Of a stretch of 64,000 nt of DNA, positions 9,188 to 21,884 are shown piece after piece. The stretch is from Gossypium raimondii (Eukaryota; Streptophyta; Magnoliopsida; Malvales; Malvaceae). The position numbers and the translations under genes were made by a program. Where the stretch lies: NCBI RefSeq assembly GCF_025698545.1, contig NC_068567.1, positions 2,046,001 to 2,110,000 on the forward strand, given 5' to 3'. Every line of letters begins with the position of its first letter. The first letter of the stretch is position 1. The notes beneath the pieces are model-generated. The model saw only the letters and a program-made list of their open reading frames with translations. It was not told where the DNA came from and ran no database searches.

Positions 9188-11240
9188 TTGGTTGCCAAAA
9201 ACGGGTTTCTGATGGAGGAGTCAATTACGCAAGTAACCGAGAAAAATGTTGTAGTCCGCGACTGGTCTTTGAGAACCCAGAAAGCAAAAGGGGACAATTT
9301 AAAGGAAGGATATATTTCTGATCTCCCAGGGCATATGACTTCAAATGCTTGTCAGAATAACCTCGAAGACTTGACTAGGATCTGGAAACAATGGTACTCA
9401 GACACTAGGGGCATCTTTACTGAGAAGTACGGGGATATGGCTCACTTGATCGCAATCAATGTAGACGAGCAGTTGATTCAAGCCATGGTTCGATTTTAAG
9501 ATCTAGCCTACCGATGTTTCGCTTTCAATCAAGAAGATATGAATCTGACCATAGAGGAGTATGCCGCTCTACTTTGCGTTGACAATGTACAATTCAACAA
9601 GATATATGTGAAGGAACCTAAACTGATGACCTTCAAGAAAAAGCTAATGAAGTTGACAGGAATGACTGATACATGTGCTAAAAAATATATAAAGAAGAAG
9701 AATGAAGTCAGTTGTGTTTCGTGGTTTTCTCTTCGAGAGTTAGTTCAAAATCATCCAAATATTTTAAAGAGAGTAGATCTGTTTGCATTGGCCATTTACG
9801 GGCTGATCGTCTTCCCAAAAATTTTCGGGCGCAAAGAAGTTGCGGTAGTAGATTTCTTTGAAAAGTTGAGGCAATGAAGCAACCTAGTCTCGACTATTTT
9901 GGCCGAGACTTTTAGATCTTTAAGTAGTTATAGGAGGAAATGGGAAGGGCGTTTTATCGGATGCGCTCAGATACTTAATGCCTGGATTTTTAGCCACTTT
10001 TGGAAAGTGAAGCACACACCCTTCCATATGTTTTCAAAGACATTTGCTCTGTTGGTAGTATACCTTGAAAAATATTGGCCAAGGGATGTCACTTAATAGC
10101 ACTGGGTTTCGATTTTTCGGAACCTCCGTGCCGAAGGTATAACTTGGAGAGCACATTGGATCTGTCCTTCTGTTCTGTTATACAAGTGTGGAAACCAAGA
10201 TTGGGTGCCTTTGCTAGGATTATGGGGAGGAGTTGGATATGATCCGTTGATGGTTCAAAGATAGTTTGCTTCACGACAGTTCATATCAGCTATCGGTGGA
10301 TTGGCACAATTTGAGTTTGCTTTTATAAGTGAGGGTTACAGGAAAAAGGTTCGAGACACTGCAAAGTCTTGGAAGGAAATCTACCTAATGGAGTTAGCTC
10401 TCTATGCTGATACTATCACTCAAGATTATGACATTTGGAGACAACGACGAGTGAAGAATCAACTAACCCCGCCGATTGATGATGCTTGCTAGAATCCATT
10501 CTTAGAGGAAATACCGTCCGAGTTGGAAATGGCAATACATGAATTTGAACGTGAAAAAGCCAAGCTGTTATGAGATATTAATTCTCTTCAGGAGGAAAAC
10601 TACCAACTAAAGATTGATGATCAAATTGAAAAATCCAGAACCAAGAAGGTTCAAAAAGAAGTTAAGATCACAAGAAAGGACTTAAGGGATCTTTATTTGA
10701 AAAACAAGAAATTAAGAGGCACTATAAGGAATAGTGGACTGGGCAAATCATCGGCAGAATGGAAAGAAGAACTAAGCAACATCAAAAGTGGGATGAAATT
10801 CTGGAGAGGGAAAGTGAAGAAGAAAAAGGAAAAAGCTGTACGTGCTATGATAGAGTTAAGGAAGAAGAATGTTGAGTTCAAAATCGTGTCTGCAGAATTA
10901 ATGACTAGTCAGTCTGAGCATCAAGAGCTAAGAGGAAAGATACGAGATTTAGAAAATACGTTGCAAGCTCATCAGCAACATTTGGATGACCCCCTGAGAG
11001 CTCTAGAAGAGAAGAACGGTTAGCATGATGGAGACATTTGCGCTTACGAAAGAACTCTCCAAGAAAAGGATATGCATCGCAGCAACTTGATCAATGAAAT
11101 TTACAAGGCGGTTGTGCAAATAGTGTAATTATCAGATCAAGTAGAAGCTCTCAGTTGCCAATTCACTCTAAGCCAAAGATCAAGCATGTCGGAGTTCCTA
11201 GAACAGGTAAAGAAAGGTTATGTGGCTAGGAAATTTGTAT
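9188..11240 (+). pseudogene. Gypsy gag-like protein relic with coiled-coil tail
   Basis: Open segments at 9188-9499, 9539-9877, 9899-10096, 10301-10492 and 10697-11023 read as one interrupted protein. The N-terminal half has motifs I recognise from a gag-like protein common in Malvaceae gypsy elements (I recall it annotated as a DUF7745 protein). Examples are TIEEYAALLCVDNVQFNK, VKEPKLMTFKKKLMKLTGMT and LAETFRSLSSYRRK. The C-terminal part (about 10500-11020) is Glu/Lys-rich with heptad-like spacing, a coiled coil. Interrupting stops include those near 9499, 9877 and 10094. This is a retroelement structural protein, not a host gene. Confidence 0.7.
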
Positions 11241-11500
11241 AACTGTTAAATCAGATATAGCAAAACATTTTGTAATGGACTCTTTTGATTAATGAAACGC
11301 CTAAGTATGGGGCTATCTTGAAATCAACACCAATTTTTTTATATTTACACATAACTGACATTCATCATTTATTCATTCATTCATTGTATGTATATATCAC
11401 CCCAATCATTTACTGGGGCTAAAATGGTATAATCTATAGTTGTGACTCTCTAAGTCTGGAATCACATCATTCTTATAGGACATGTCTAAGAGCTATATCT

Positions 11501-11824
11501 ATGGAGGCTGAACTCAATGATATAATTGAAAGGATAGAAAGGACCCAAAGAGAGTTACAAGAGCAGTTGGCTAAGTCATAGCAAGAGGCGAGAGATTTGA
11601 TGGTAAGATCTCGAGAGGAATCACTCGAGTAAATGGATCAAATGGCCAAAATGATGGAGATGATGGCTGAAAAGGGTCTTCAAAATATCAGTATAAATGT
11701 TGTTGGCAACTAGGGTAATGCAATTGAGGATGTTTCAATGATACGCCCTTATCCTCTAGGATATGTTTTGAATAATTGGACTACTGTGGACCTTTTTGTA
11801 GTTTCTAAGTCCTCTTTAGAGTAA
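11501..11824 (+). pseudogene. Short gypsy gag/linker relic
   Basis: A frame starting at ATG 11501 (MEAELNDIIERIERTQREL) runs to a stop at 11822-11824 with three in-frame stops inside. It is a Glu/Gln-rich helix (RTQRELQEQLAKS; MDQMAKMMEMMAEKG) followed by a Pro/aromatic segment. It lies between the coiled-coil gag relic and the reverse transcriptase, so I take it as the next part of the polyprotein. About 11830-12470 holds further degraded coding sequence. Confidence 0.45.
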
Positions 11825-12469
11825 TGCCTAATGTTACTTCTCTATTTTTTTGTGTCCTTAAATAGTTGAATTCCTTTTGTAAGAGCTTATGTTCGCTCTT
11901 TATCATTTCAATGAACGTTAATAAAGATGCATTTTGTCATGGTCTTTTCATTTCCATTAGCTTCGTAATTATTCCCTCTTCTCATGGCCTTTCTCTACAT
12001 ATGTCTCATATCATGTCATAACATTGTGTTTGTTGATTCCAATAATTTGATACTTCTCTATAGCTTTCTTTTCTATTCACCTTTCAGGTGCTCAGATATC
12101 AATGGCATGAACAATCCCGTTACAAGTCCTGGAATCAATTTTGAGAAGGCTGTTTATTTAGGAGAATTCAAAACCGAGAAAAATGCTGAAGATTGTGTCT
12201 CATCTCTTGTACTGAGAATGGTAGAATAAGAAGAGAAATAAATTCTACCCAATCAAGAATCTATTAAGATAGTAAACTTGGGAAATGAAGAAAAGAAACA
12301 AGAAGTGAAGATTGGGACTTCTATTTGAGAGAACACCGAACAGAATTTGATCACCTTGCTCCATGAGTACAAAGATGTATTTGCCTTGTCTTATCAGGAC
12401 AAGCCAGGGTTGAACGAGGATGGTGGTGGTCCATAGGCTCTCGCTGAAACCATAATGCAAACCCATTCA

Positions 12470-13720
12470 ACAGAAGTTAAGAAGGATGAGACCTGAAATG
12501 TTGTTAAAGATAAAAGAAGAAGTCAAGAAACAATTTGATACTGGCTTCTTACAAGTCTCTAAATATCCAGAATGGGTAGCTAACATAGTCCTGGTACTAA
12601 AGAAAGACGACAAGGTATGAATGTGCGTAGATTATCATGATCTAAATTGAGCAAGCCTGAAGGATAACTTTTTTGCCATACAATGATACTTTGGTGGATA
12701 ATACGACAAAGCATTCGTTGTTTTCTTTCATGGATGGTTTCTCATGTTATAATCAGATAAAGATGGCTCCCAAAAATATGGAAAAAACCACATTCGTAAC
12801 AATATGGGGAATATTCTGCTATAAGGTAATTTCGTTCGGCTTAAAGAATGCTGGGGCAACATATCAGAGAGCCATGGTGACGTTGTTCCATAATATGATG
12901 CACAAATAAATAGAAGTTTATATCGATGATATGATTGCCAAATCCTGGGAAGAATAAAAGCATATTCGAAATCTCAGGAAGCTGTTCAAAAGATTAAGAA
13001 AATTTCAGTTGAAGCTTAACCCAGCCAAGTGTACGTTTGGGGCTACCTCGAGAAAACTACTAGGTTTCATTGTCAGCGAGAGAGTTATTAAGGTTGATCC
13101 AGATAAGATAAAAGCCATACAAGAACTGCCATCCCCGCACACACAAAAAAAAAGTTAGAGGATTTTTAGGAAAGTTGAATTATATTGCTTGATTCATTGC
13201 TCAACTTACCAACAAATGTGACCCAATTTTTTGACTCCTTCAAAAACATAATCTGGGAGAATGGAATAAGGAATTCTAAGTGGCTTTTGATAAGATAAAA
13301 CAATATTTGTCTAGTCTCTCGGTGCTAGTAACACCGACCCTCAAAAGATTGCTAATATTGTACCTGGCCATGTTCAAAAATTCAATGGGTTACGTACTGG
13401 GGCAACATGATGAGTCTGGAAGAAGAGAAAATGCAATTTATTACCTCAGCAAAAGGTTCACAAAGTAAAAGGCAAAGTAACCTTCAATCCAAAAATTTTG
13501 TTGTGCATTGGTTTGGACAGTTCGAAGGCTCAGACAATACATGTTGTATCATACAACATGGTTAATTTCAAAACTGGACCCAATAAAGTACATGATAGAG
13601 TCACCTACACTCTCAGGGAGAATGACACAATGGTAGATCCTACTGACTGAGTATGACATCACATATATGAGCCAAAAGTCGATAAAGGGAAGCGCAATAG
13701 CTGACTTCTTGGCAAGTTGA
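12470..13720 (+). pseudogene. Gypsy reverse transcriptase and RNase H relic
   Basis: Diagnostic RT pieces occur in order: a QFDTGFLQVSKYPEWVANIV block, FSFMDGFSCYNQIKMAP (12720-12770), FGLKNAGATYQRAM, then the catalytic YIDDM (about 12919-12933), then KCTFGA and LLGFIVSERVI. The RNase H part has AFDKIKQYLSSLSVLVTP and YLSKRF (13280-13468). In-frame stops (for example near 12618 and 12907) and a run of A at 13143-13153 break the frame. It cannot make an active enzyme. Confidence 0.8.
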
Positions 13721-14320
13721 AAATAGAGGAATACGAGCCTTTGATATTCAATTTTTCAGATGAAGACTTGATATGCATTTCAGAAAAAGAGGATGAGTCG
13801 TCAAAAGAGAAATCATGTAATATGAGCTTTGATGGTGCATCGAATGCATTAGGGTACGGGATCAGAGCAGTCTTAGTGTCACCGGAAGGGAACTATTATC
13901 CGCTCACCGCCAGATTGAATTTTTTCTGTACCAAAAACATAGCAGAATACGAGGCTTGTATCATGGGACTTTGTGCAGCTATTGAAGGACTCAACATTGG
14001 TGATTTATCAAATTCGTGAAAATTGGGAAGTGAGGGATTTAAAATTAGTCAAATATAGCGATCTCGTTGCAGAATTGGTCAAAGAATTCAAAGGAGTGAC
14101 TTTTAACTACTTCCCACGGGAAGAAAACCAATTGGCTGACACCCTAGCTACCTTGACTTCAATGTTCAAGACAAACAGAGAAACTGAAATAATACCTCTC
14201 CAAATAAGCATATATGAGGTTCTCGCGCATTGTTTTAGCATTGAGAAGGAGTCAGACGGACGACCATGGTTTCATGATATCTTGGAGTATATCAAGAATC
14301 AAAGGTATCCGAGAAAGTAA
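13717..14320 (+). pseudogene. Gypsy second (archaeal-type) RNase H relic
   Basis: Two overlapping open segments, 13717-14019 and 13973-14320, cover an RNase H-like fold: MSFDGASNALGYGIRAVLVS, then AEYEACIMGLCAAIEGL, then an NQLADTLATL motif near 14130. A second RNase H after the RT-linked one, before integrase, is the hallmark of Tat/Ogre-type elements. A frame change at ~14015 separates the halves, consistent with a deletion. Confidence 0.7.
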
Positions 14321-15511
14321 ATGAGAATGACAAAAGAACAATCAGGAGAATGGCGATTGGATTTGTTCTTGACGGGGATACCCTATACAAAAGAGAAAAT
14401 GACTCAAATGCTCCTGAGATGTGTGGATGTTATTGAAGCAAGAAGAATACTTGAGGATGTCCATGAAGAAATTTATGGAAAGCACACCAATGGTTTCACT
14501 ATGGCTAGACAAATTATGAGACTTGGTTATTATTGGCTGACGATAGAAAATGACTGCATTAGTTACACACGAAAGTGTCACAAGTGTCAAATTTGTGGCG
14601 ATAAAATTCATGTAGCTCCTTCGCCCCTTCATGTCATGACTTCTCCGTGGCCTTTCTCTATGTGGGGCATGGATGTTATTGGGCTAATTTCCCCGAAGGC
14701 TTCTAATGGACACCGTTTCATCTTTGTGGTTATAGATTACTTAACAAAATAGGTAGAAACTGCTTCGTTTGCTAATGTGATGAAGATCGCAGTCTGCAGA
14801 TTCTTAAAAAAGGAAATCATTTGTCGATATGGTTTGTCTGAGAGAATCATTTTATATAAGTTTTGAACCTTAACAACAAGAGGATGAAAAAAGTGTGTGA
14901 GTAATTTTAGATAAAGCATCATAATTTCTCGCCCTATTGCTCGAAAATAAATGGAGCAGTAGAAGCGGCTAACAAAAACATTAAAAGAATTATCAAGAAG
15001 ATGACTGAGACATATAAAGACTAGCACGAGAAACTACCATTAGCTTTGTATGCATACCACACCTCAGTGTGGACATCTATGGGAGCAACTTGTTTCTCTC
15101 TGGTCTACAGAATAGAAGCTGTTTTGCCCATCGATGTTGAGATCTTATCCCTATGCGTCTTGTTGGAATCAAAATTAGAAGAATCAAAATGGGTTCAAGC
15201 TCTATATGATCAACTAAACCTTATTGAAGGAAACCGCTTGAAGACAATTTGTCATGGACAGATGTACCAAAAGAGAATGATCACGACCCATGGTTAAAGG
15301 TGCGGCCAAGAGAATTCTGCAAATGGGATCTCGTACTAAGAAAGATTATCCCAATACAAAGAGACTTTCGAGGAAAATGATCACCAAATTGAGAATGACC
15401 ATTCATGGTAAAAAAGACATTCTCGGGAGGGGCCTGGTTCTCACTGAAATGGATGTGAAAGAATTACCTAATCCAGTGAACTCAAATGCTGTGAAGAAAT
15501 ATTATGCCTAA
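14321..15511 (+). pseudogene. Gypsy integrase relic
   Basis: The segment 14321-14752 has the integrase zinc-binding module (VHEEIYGKH then CHKCQIC, about 14459-14600). The start of the catalytic core follows (WGMDVIGLISPKASNGHRF, VVIDYLTK). A stop at 14751-14753 ends the first segment. Degraded core continues to 15027, and 15046-15297 holds the downstream HTSVWTSMGATCFSLVY block and part of the C-terminal domain. It is inactive. Confidence 0.75.
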
Positions 15512-16374
15512 AAACCCAAAAAGGGCATCTTGATAAACAAAAAGGATTAGGATGAGAACTCAAAAAGGCATCCTAATGAAGCAGGTTTAGACTTAAGTAG
15601 CAAGACAACTTGAACAGGGAGTCGAATGGCAAGGTTACAATATTTGAAGAATTCTCAAAAATTCAAAATCTTCTACACAAGAAGCCATGCTCGAAAAGAT
15701 CCTTGATTAAGAAACGTGGAAAAGTTCATGCGTTGGATATCTAGAGCATTTGTAGCCATTAGATTCACTTTCCTTTCTTTATGACGCTTTCTTTATTGAA
15801 CTATTCCTTGCCAATTTTCTTTGTTTATTGCTTTTGAAATAAATATGAATGTGAGGTATCTCTTTCGTACCTACTTTTCCATTGTCAAACATCTCATGTT
15901 TGGTTCATTTAAATAATAAACAGTAAAGTGACATACTCTAAACAAAAGGAATGTTGAGCATTATCTGGATGAGAATTTGATAAATATAAGGGCCTCGAAG
16001 CAAGAACAAAGTTCAATAGAGGACAGAAAGGCGATATACGAAGAAATGTGGGCTACTCACAAAGCTTGAAGATGAGTACAAAACTTGAAAGAAAAGTCAA
16101 AGATTAAGGCAATAAATGCGGGCCCTCACGAAAATTATGAAAAATGGGGGCACATGACAACAGCCCAGGGTGCATGGCATGATCATGTAGGCATAAAAGC
16201 ATTTAGGACAAACACGTGCATATCATAATAACATCATACATGACATATACAGGTACTCCAGTAGAGCAAGAGATATTGGTGGCAGCTGCACTGAATCGAC
16301 TCAAAAGAAGACTTTCTAGTTTCACCTGATAATCTTTTTAAAATTTTGATTTTATTTTTTATTTTTCAAAAAAA
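15512..16374 (+). other. Gypsy 3' untranslated spacer
   Basis: Noncoding DNA between the integrase relic and the minisatellite. I see no second gene in either strand. Confidence 0.55.
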
Positions 16375-17052
16375 TCAACTCATAATGCGAGAGGTGAGTT
16401 GAGCCTCGTGCGCACGCTGAGGTATTTTTAATTTATGTTTTTCAAAAAAATCAACTCATAATCTGAGAGGTGAGTTGAGCCTCGGGTCGTGCGCTGAGGC
16501 ATTTTCAATTTCTGTTCTTCAAAGATCAACTCATAATCGAAGAGGTGGGTTGAGCTTCGGGTCACACGCTGAGGTATTTTTAACTTTTTTCAAAAATCAA
16601 CTCATAATTTGAGAGGTGAGTTTGAGCTTTGGGTCACACGCGGAGGTGTTTTCAATTTCTGTTTTTCAAAAATCAACTCATAATGTGAGAGGTGAGTTGA
16701 GTCTTGGGTCACACGCCGAGATATTTTTCAATTTCTGTTTTTTTCAAAAATCAACTCATAATGCGAGAAGAGAGTTGAGCCTTGGGTCACATGCTGAGGT
16801 ATCTTTCAATTTCTGTTTTTTCAAAAATTAACTCATAGTGCGAGGGGTGAGTTGAGCCTCGGGTCAAGCACCGAGGTATTTTTCAATTTCTATTTTTTCA
16901 AAAATCAACTCATAATCCGAAAGGTGAGTTGAGCCTCAGGTCGCGCGCTGATGCATTTTCAATTTCTATTTTTCAAAGATCAACTCATAATCTGAGAAGT
17001 GAGTTGAGATTCAGGTCGTACGCCGAGATATTTTCGATTTCTATTTTTCAAA
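16375..17052 (+). repeat. Nine-unit ~76-bp minisatellite inside the gypsy element
   Basis: Nine imperfect direct repeats start with 'tcaactcata' at about 16375, 16451, 16525, 16595, 16671, 16749, 16827, 16904 and 16979. One unit runs 'tcaactcataat', 'gagaggtgagttgagcctc', 'gggtcacacgctgaggtatt', then T-rich 'caatttctgttttt'. Units are 70-78 bp. The open frames 16616-16831 and 16929-17141 only translate this array. Confidence 0.92.
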
Positions 17053-17116
17053 AAAAAATTGACAATCGAACAAAATTCAGTGCTTTTAAGTCTTTGCTCT
17101 ATCCCTGTTTCACAGA

Positions 17117-17136
17117 GATGAGCAAAGAGGGGCAAC
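17117..17136 (+). other. Gypsy polypurine tract
   Basis: The sequence 'gatgagcaaagaggggcaac' ends at the first base of the 3' LTR, the expected place for the plus-strand primer. Confidence 0.65.
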
Positions 17137-19065
17137 TATAATCACTGAATTTTGTCTGGGTCAAATTTTATATTTTTTTTAAAATTACATCTTGACACCT
17201 AAACTTTTTTAAAATTATATTTTGACCTTTAACTTTTTTAAAATTAGATTTTAACCCTCAAACTTTTCTTATTTACATTTTGGCCCTTTAATTTTTTTTA
17301 AAATTACACTTTGACCCAAGAAGTTTTACATACTCTGTAATTTGGTCCTCCTGTCAGAAAATCTTCAGCCGCTAGGCACAACTTGCGCACCTGCAGTCCA
17401 GCGGTCGGCCTAGGCTCATAATGGCCTCCCTAGCTACCTGCTCCATGCAAGAAAATCAACAATAAAAGCAAGAAAATCAACCAAAAAGGAGCAGCCAAAA
17501 AAATCAAGTAAAAAAAGAGAGAAAAGCAGCAGCAAAAAAACCGCAAGAAACTAAGGAAATTTCAGCCCTTTCTCCACGACCACCGAGGGTGGAGGAAAAC
17601 TGAGTGACGAGCGGTGAATTGGGGCGGTGGTGACACCTTCAAAGTTGGGGATTTTGAAAATAAAAGAGAAGGAAAAAGATGAAAAGAAAGGAAATGAGAA
17701 AATACGAGAAGAGAGAAGAGGAGAGCGCCGAAGGGCGTGCACTGCCGGACGGAAGAAGCATCGGTGGTGGAGGTTGAGTTAGGGCTAAGGTGAAAGAAAC
17801 AAAGAAGAAATGAAGAAATAAAAGAAAAGAAAAAGAAAAAGGAAAAAAGAAAAAATAAAAGAACAGCCAGGCCGACCCGAACCAGCCGATACGACCCGAG
17901 CGACCCGTACCAGTTAATAGCTTGACCCAGCATCCAACAGCAAATAGACCAGACCTAAGCAACACCAACAGTAGGCCCTTAACAAGTGGGCCCACAATCG
18001 TGAGCAGGCTGTCGGCTGACCCAAGAAAGCCAATGCCCAAGAACTTGCAACAGCCGACTCAAACCTAGTAGGTGACCCAATGGTCCAATCGATGAGAAAA
18101 AAAAAGTGACCCAGATTCGGTGAGGCTGCTTGGCAATGCCCAAAGCGGCGAACTGCCTAGTCCAGCCCATCGGTTTGGCCCAATGCCAGTGACACATGAC
18201 CCAACTGCGATAAGCCGAGCCGAGCCAGTGACCAAATTGACCAATGAAAAAAAAAGAAAAAAAAAAAGGAAAAAAGAAAAAAGCCTGAGTCGTGTAGCCC
18301 ATTCTTCAAGCCCGTAATATTGGGCTTTTCGGTAATTTCTTTTTTTTACCCACTTTTAATTTAGTTCATGTATTTTGATGACATTTTGTTTTTAATATTA
18401 TTGGAATTTTTAAATATTTTTCTTTTTTAGTTTTAGAAATTTTATTATGTTCATTTAGTTGCAATTTTTTAATTTAAATAATTTCAATAAATAAGGCAAC
18501 AAATCGATTTGACATTAAGCCGTTGATTTTTATCGTTATGTTGGGTGAATATCATTGGCTCGTGTTAAATACGAGACTCTTTTCTAAAAAATTAAGAAAT
18601 TCAAAAATTCTCGTGTTAAAATAAAATGTTTATCTTTTGTAAATTATCAAATTACATTTTTAAAATATATAATAATATGTAATTTATCAAAATTCTTGTG
18701 TCTCAATCGGATCACGATTAAATATTAAACTGAACTCGTATTTTTGAAAATTAAGACAACGCGCGCTTAACGAGATACCAATTTTGGGCGTCACGAGGGT
18801 GCTAATACATTCCTCGTGCGTAACCGACTCCTGAACCTTAATTTTCTGGATTTTGACGTGGACCTTAAATTGACTCTTTTTTTTAGAAAATTTTAAAAAT
18901 AAATTTTCTTTTAAAAAGAGAATTTATTAGGTGTCCGATCACACCTAAAAAAAATCGGTGGCGACTCTTTTTTTCTTTTATAAATATAAAATAAAATCGA
19001 GACTCTGTTTCCAAATTTTCAATAATCGCTTCAACTAGCACCCATACAAATTTTAGGTCACTACA
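17137..19065 (+). repeat. 3' LTR of the gypsy element
   Basis: 1,929 bases colinear with the 5' LTR, starting TATAATCACTG (the TG has become TA) and ending CACTACA. Many substitutions and indels separate the two LTRs, so the insertion is not recent. Purine-rich runs at 17790-17870 and 18245-18290 give spurious Ser/Phe-rich frames on the minus strand. Confidence 0.88.
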
Positions 19066-19070
19066 GGTTT

Positions 19071-21884
19071 AAAATAAAGATATGATTTGGAAAATAATTA
19101 TAAATGTTGGTTGGTTGGTTGACAAATAATTCTTACCAGTGTAACCTAGTCAAAATCTTGTCCTGGTTCCTACTTGGACTACCAAGCTTATTAAGGATAA
19201 CTTTGGAAATTAACATTAAACTATTACTCTATAGCCTCCAATTTTGCATATTTTTGAGCAATGATCTCGTCGTTTTCTTGTTTAAGGATGCCTAGCTTCA
19301 TGTCATCTCATTTTCAAAGGCTCATTAATCTATCACACCATATCTCATTTCTTTAACATGAGTTTGTTTGTTTCCTCCAAGTTCTTAATGAATCCATCGC
19401 CATCATCATTGTTAGGGTCTTTCTTTATATGTCTTAAAGCTTGTTGCACTCTGAGATGCAACATATGTAAATGTTACATAGTTTATTATTTGATCTTTAT
19501 CTGAATCATTGTATTAGTTTCTTATTTGATCTTTATCTGAATCATTGTATTCACTTTTGGATCCTTCATCACTCGCAGCAAGGGACTTCTATTTCTTCTT
19601 GTGAGTATTGGCACACTCAAATTGAATTTAACCATTCCTATTGTATTCATGAAACTAAATGCCCATTTTCTTAGGTTAAAAGTATTCCTCCTTCACAGAA
19701 ACTTTCACTTTATTGGTTGTCATTCTTTTTGGTATTTGAGTTAATTCCTCTTCTTCAAACATTTTTCAAAAGCCATTTTAAAATACTTTGCAAGCAAGGA
19801 AAGTTTGTCTTCAAGTTCTTCAATAAAGGTAGTTGTTAAATGTAATGTTGTAACCGTTGTTTGAATATTGAAGGCAATGCTATCTCAATCTTCACCTTCT
19901 CCCATTCAGATTCTTCCAAGTTCATTTCAAAGGTTCTAAGTTAACCAATGAGTTCATCACTTCTAATAGTAGTGATGTCTTTAATTTGCTTAATTGTTGT
20001 AACCTTGATGGAAGACTCTCTTGCAAGAAATGAAAAACTTTGTGATCAAGTTTAAGATTAGAAAATCTTTTACCAAAGCAAAAAAGCTTCACTAGAAATT
20101 TTACAAAGATGAGTATAAAATTCTTAGCTGATTATGAGCTAAGTAGAAACTAAGATTAACGTAAAAAAATTATATATACCAAAGTTATGATCACCAAATT
20201 ACACATTGTTGATTTAAGTGTTTAAGAAAGAGGAGACAAGGAGGAGGTGTTGGTCATGACAAAGAAACTGGTTCACCTATGACAAGCAGAGAGTTGAAGT
20301 AGCTAAGGGAAGAGAAGGAGAAAGGAGAAAGGAGAGGAAAAGGTTGTAGAGTGCTAGATAAACAAGTAAAAGTCGTAAGGGAGCAAAAAGGAGGAGATCA
20401 CTCATCCATCGTGTTTTAGGTTACATATAGGCAAAGATCCCCTTTTCTGGTAGTGCCATGTCATCAATAATAGGGATAGTGGCCCACTTGTGTGATCAGT
20501 CAAGTGGAAGGCCCATTACATGTCAATTGTCGTCAATCGTAGTATTGTGTGGATTTGCCCTAACATTCCTTTTGTTGATATAGTACGAGATTATTATGCA
20601 TCAATGGTCTTAAAGGATAAAAGTGGGCTACAAAAGTAGGTAGCCTGATGGAGAGTCTAATGGGTGGTCAAAAGCGGGTGTCTTCCCTATGGATGGTGTG
20701 AAGTACATGGATGGCTAGTCATGAATAACCAACCTGATAGTCTCCATTGAGGGTAATAGGGTTGGGGGCCATTCGTAGGTGCTTTCCAAACCACTCCTTG
20801 TGCTACCACATTCCAAGCTAGGGTAGGTGTGTAACAATTGCTCCATGTGCGAGAGGTAAGTTATAAGGTGTCCTATGTCAAGACCATCTAAGTGGTTCCC
20901 TAACGGGTTGCATGTTGAACACATAAAGGGATAGAATGGTTGAAATACCAAAAGTTAACTATTGTGCATGCTGAATACATTTTAGGATAGAAGGGGTGTA
21001 TTGAAGCTTTTAGAACAGATGCATTAAATGAAAATATTTTTCAACTATTGATGGAGAAAAGAGACAACTGATGGAATGAGTCATTTCACAAGACACGTGT
21101 CTAGGTGGTATTGGCTGTGAAATGTCGAAGCGTTTGTGCTATTGAACACACCATTTTAGGGAGGGTTATATAAATAAGTTTTGTCTTCAACATCCATGCT
21201 TTTTTGCAGCGTTAAAATTTTTCAAGCATTTTTGTTGATTCTTTACAACTGTTCTTTGTTGCTTCCATTTTGATGTGTCTCATGTGACTAACTAAAAATA
21301 CGATGAAGGCAAGTACACCTATTGATAAATAGTATAGCTATGGTGAGTAGAGATATCGTATCCACGAGGACTAAAAATATTAGTAATTATCATTTTCTTA
21401 TTATTTAACCGACAAATTGGATTAATGGGTTTTAAGCAAAATTACTAAACTAATCTAACTAAGAACTCAGCAGAACATAAATCAAGAAAATAACCGAATA
21501 ATAACCAATGATTGAAATCCCTAAATTATGCTAATATCTCTTTTGAGAGTAAGAACAACTGACTCTAGGTTGATTAATTGAAATCTCTTTCTAATTAAAA
21601 CCCCTATCGTCACATTAACTCGATCTATAGATTTCCTTATTAGATTTGACTCTAATCCGGTTGATTTAAGTAGTCCTATTTCTAGGACTGCATGCAACTG
21701 TACTCAATTATGTTAGATCTACTCTTAAACAGAGACTTTTCTTCCATTGAATTAAGCACATTAAACATGAGTTAATATATCGGAAGTATTAAAACAAGAA
21801 ATAAGCACAGATAATTGATAATAAGAATCAAATATTTATGGTGTAAAATAGAAATTAAATAATAGAATTCATCATTGGCTTCAA
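19071..21884. other. Gene-free region right of the gypsy element
   Basis: 19071-19105 continues the BBE upstream flank interrupted by the gypsy insertion. The rest shows no convincing gene. A ~37-bp direct repeat ('ttatttgatctttatctgaa') occurs twice at about 19484-19555. A TATA-like 'gttatataaataag' lies near 21167. About 21300-21870 matches a dispersed plant repeat type I recognise ('agtatagctatggtgag...tatcgtatccacgagga') and could be an unclassified LTR relic. The 78-residue frame at 20715-20951 (-) has no motif I know. Confidence 0.45.

Larger units (their letters stand above)
6379..19065 (+). mobile_element. Full-length decayed Ty3/gypsy retrotransposon (Tat/Ogre-like organisation)
   Basis: Two long LTRs (6379-8229 and 17137-19065) flank a coding relic on the + strand. 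The 5-bp target duplication GGTTT is at 6373-6377 and 19066-19070. The empty site survives near 22317-22335, upstream of the BBE remnant ('gtgggtttaaaataaag'). The order is PBS, gag-like protein with coiled coil, RT, RNase H, a second RNase H-like domain, integrase, minisatellite, PPT. Large size, long LTRs, an extra RNase H and 3' tandem repeats suit the Tat/Ogre branch. Every coding region carries stops or frameshifts, so it is not autonomous. It sits 316 bp upstream of BBE2 in the opposite orientation. Confidence 0.9.

Noticed and set aside
16375-17052. Possible CRISPR-like or regulatory array
   Set aside because: Units are directly adjacent ~76-bp minisatellite repeats without unique spacers, inside a plant retrotransposon.
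20715-20951. 78-codon frame on the minus strand
   Set aside because: No motif, no paralogue in the window and no start context. Treated as chance open frame in repeat-like DNA.
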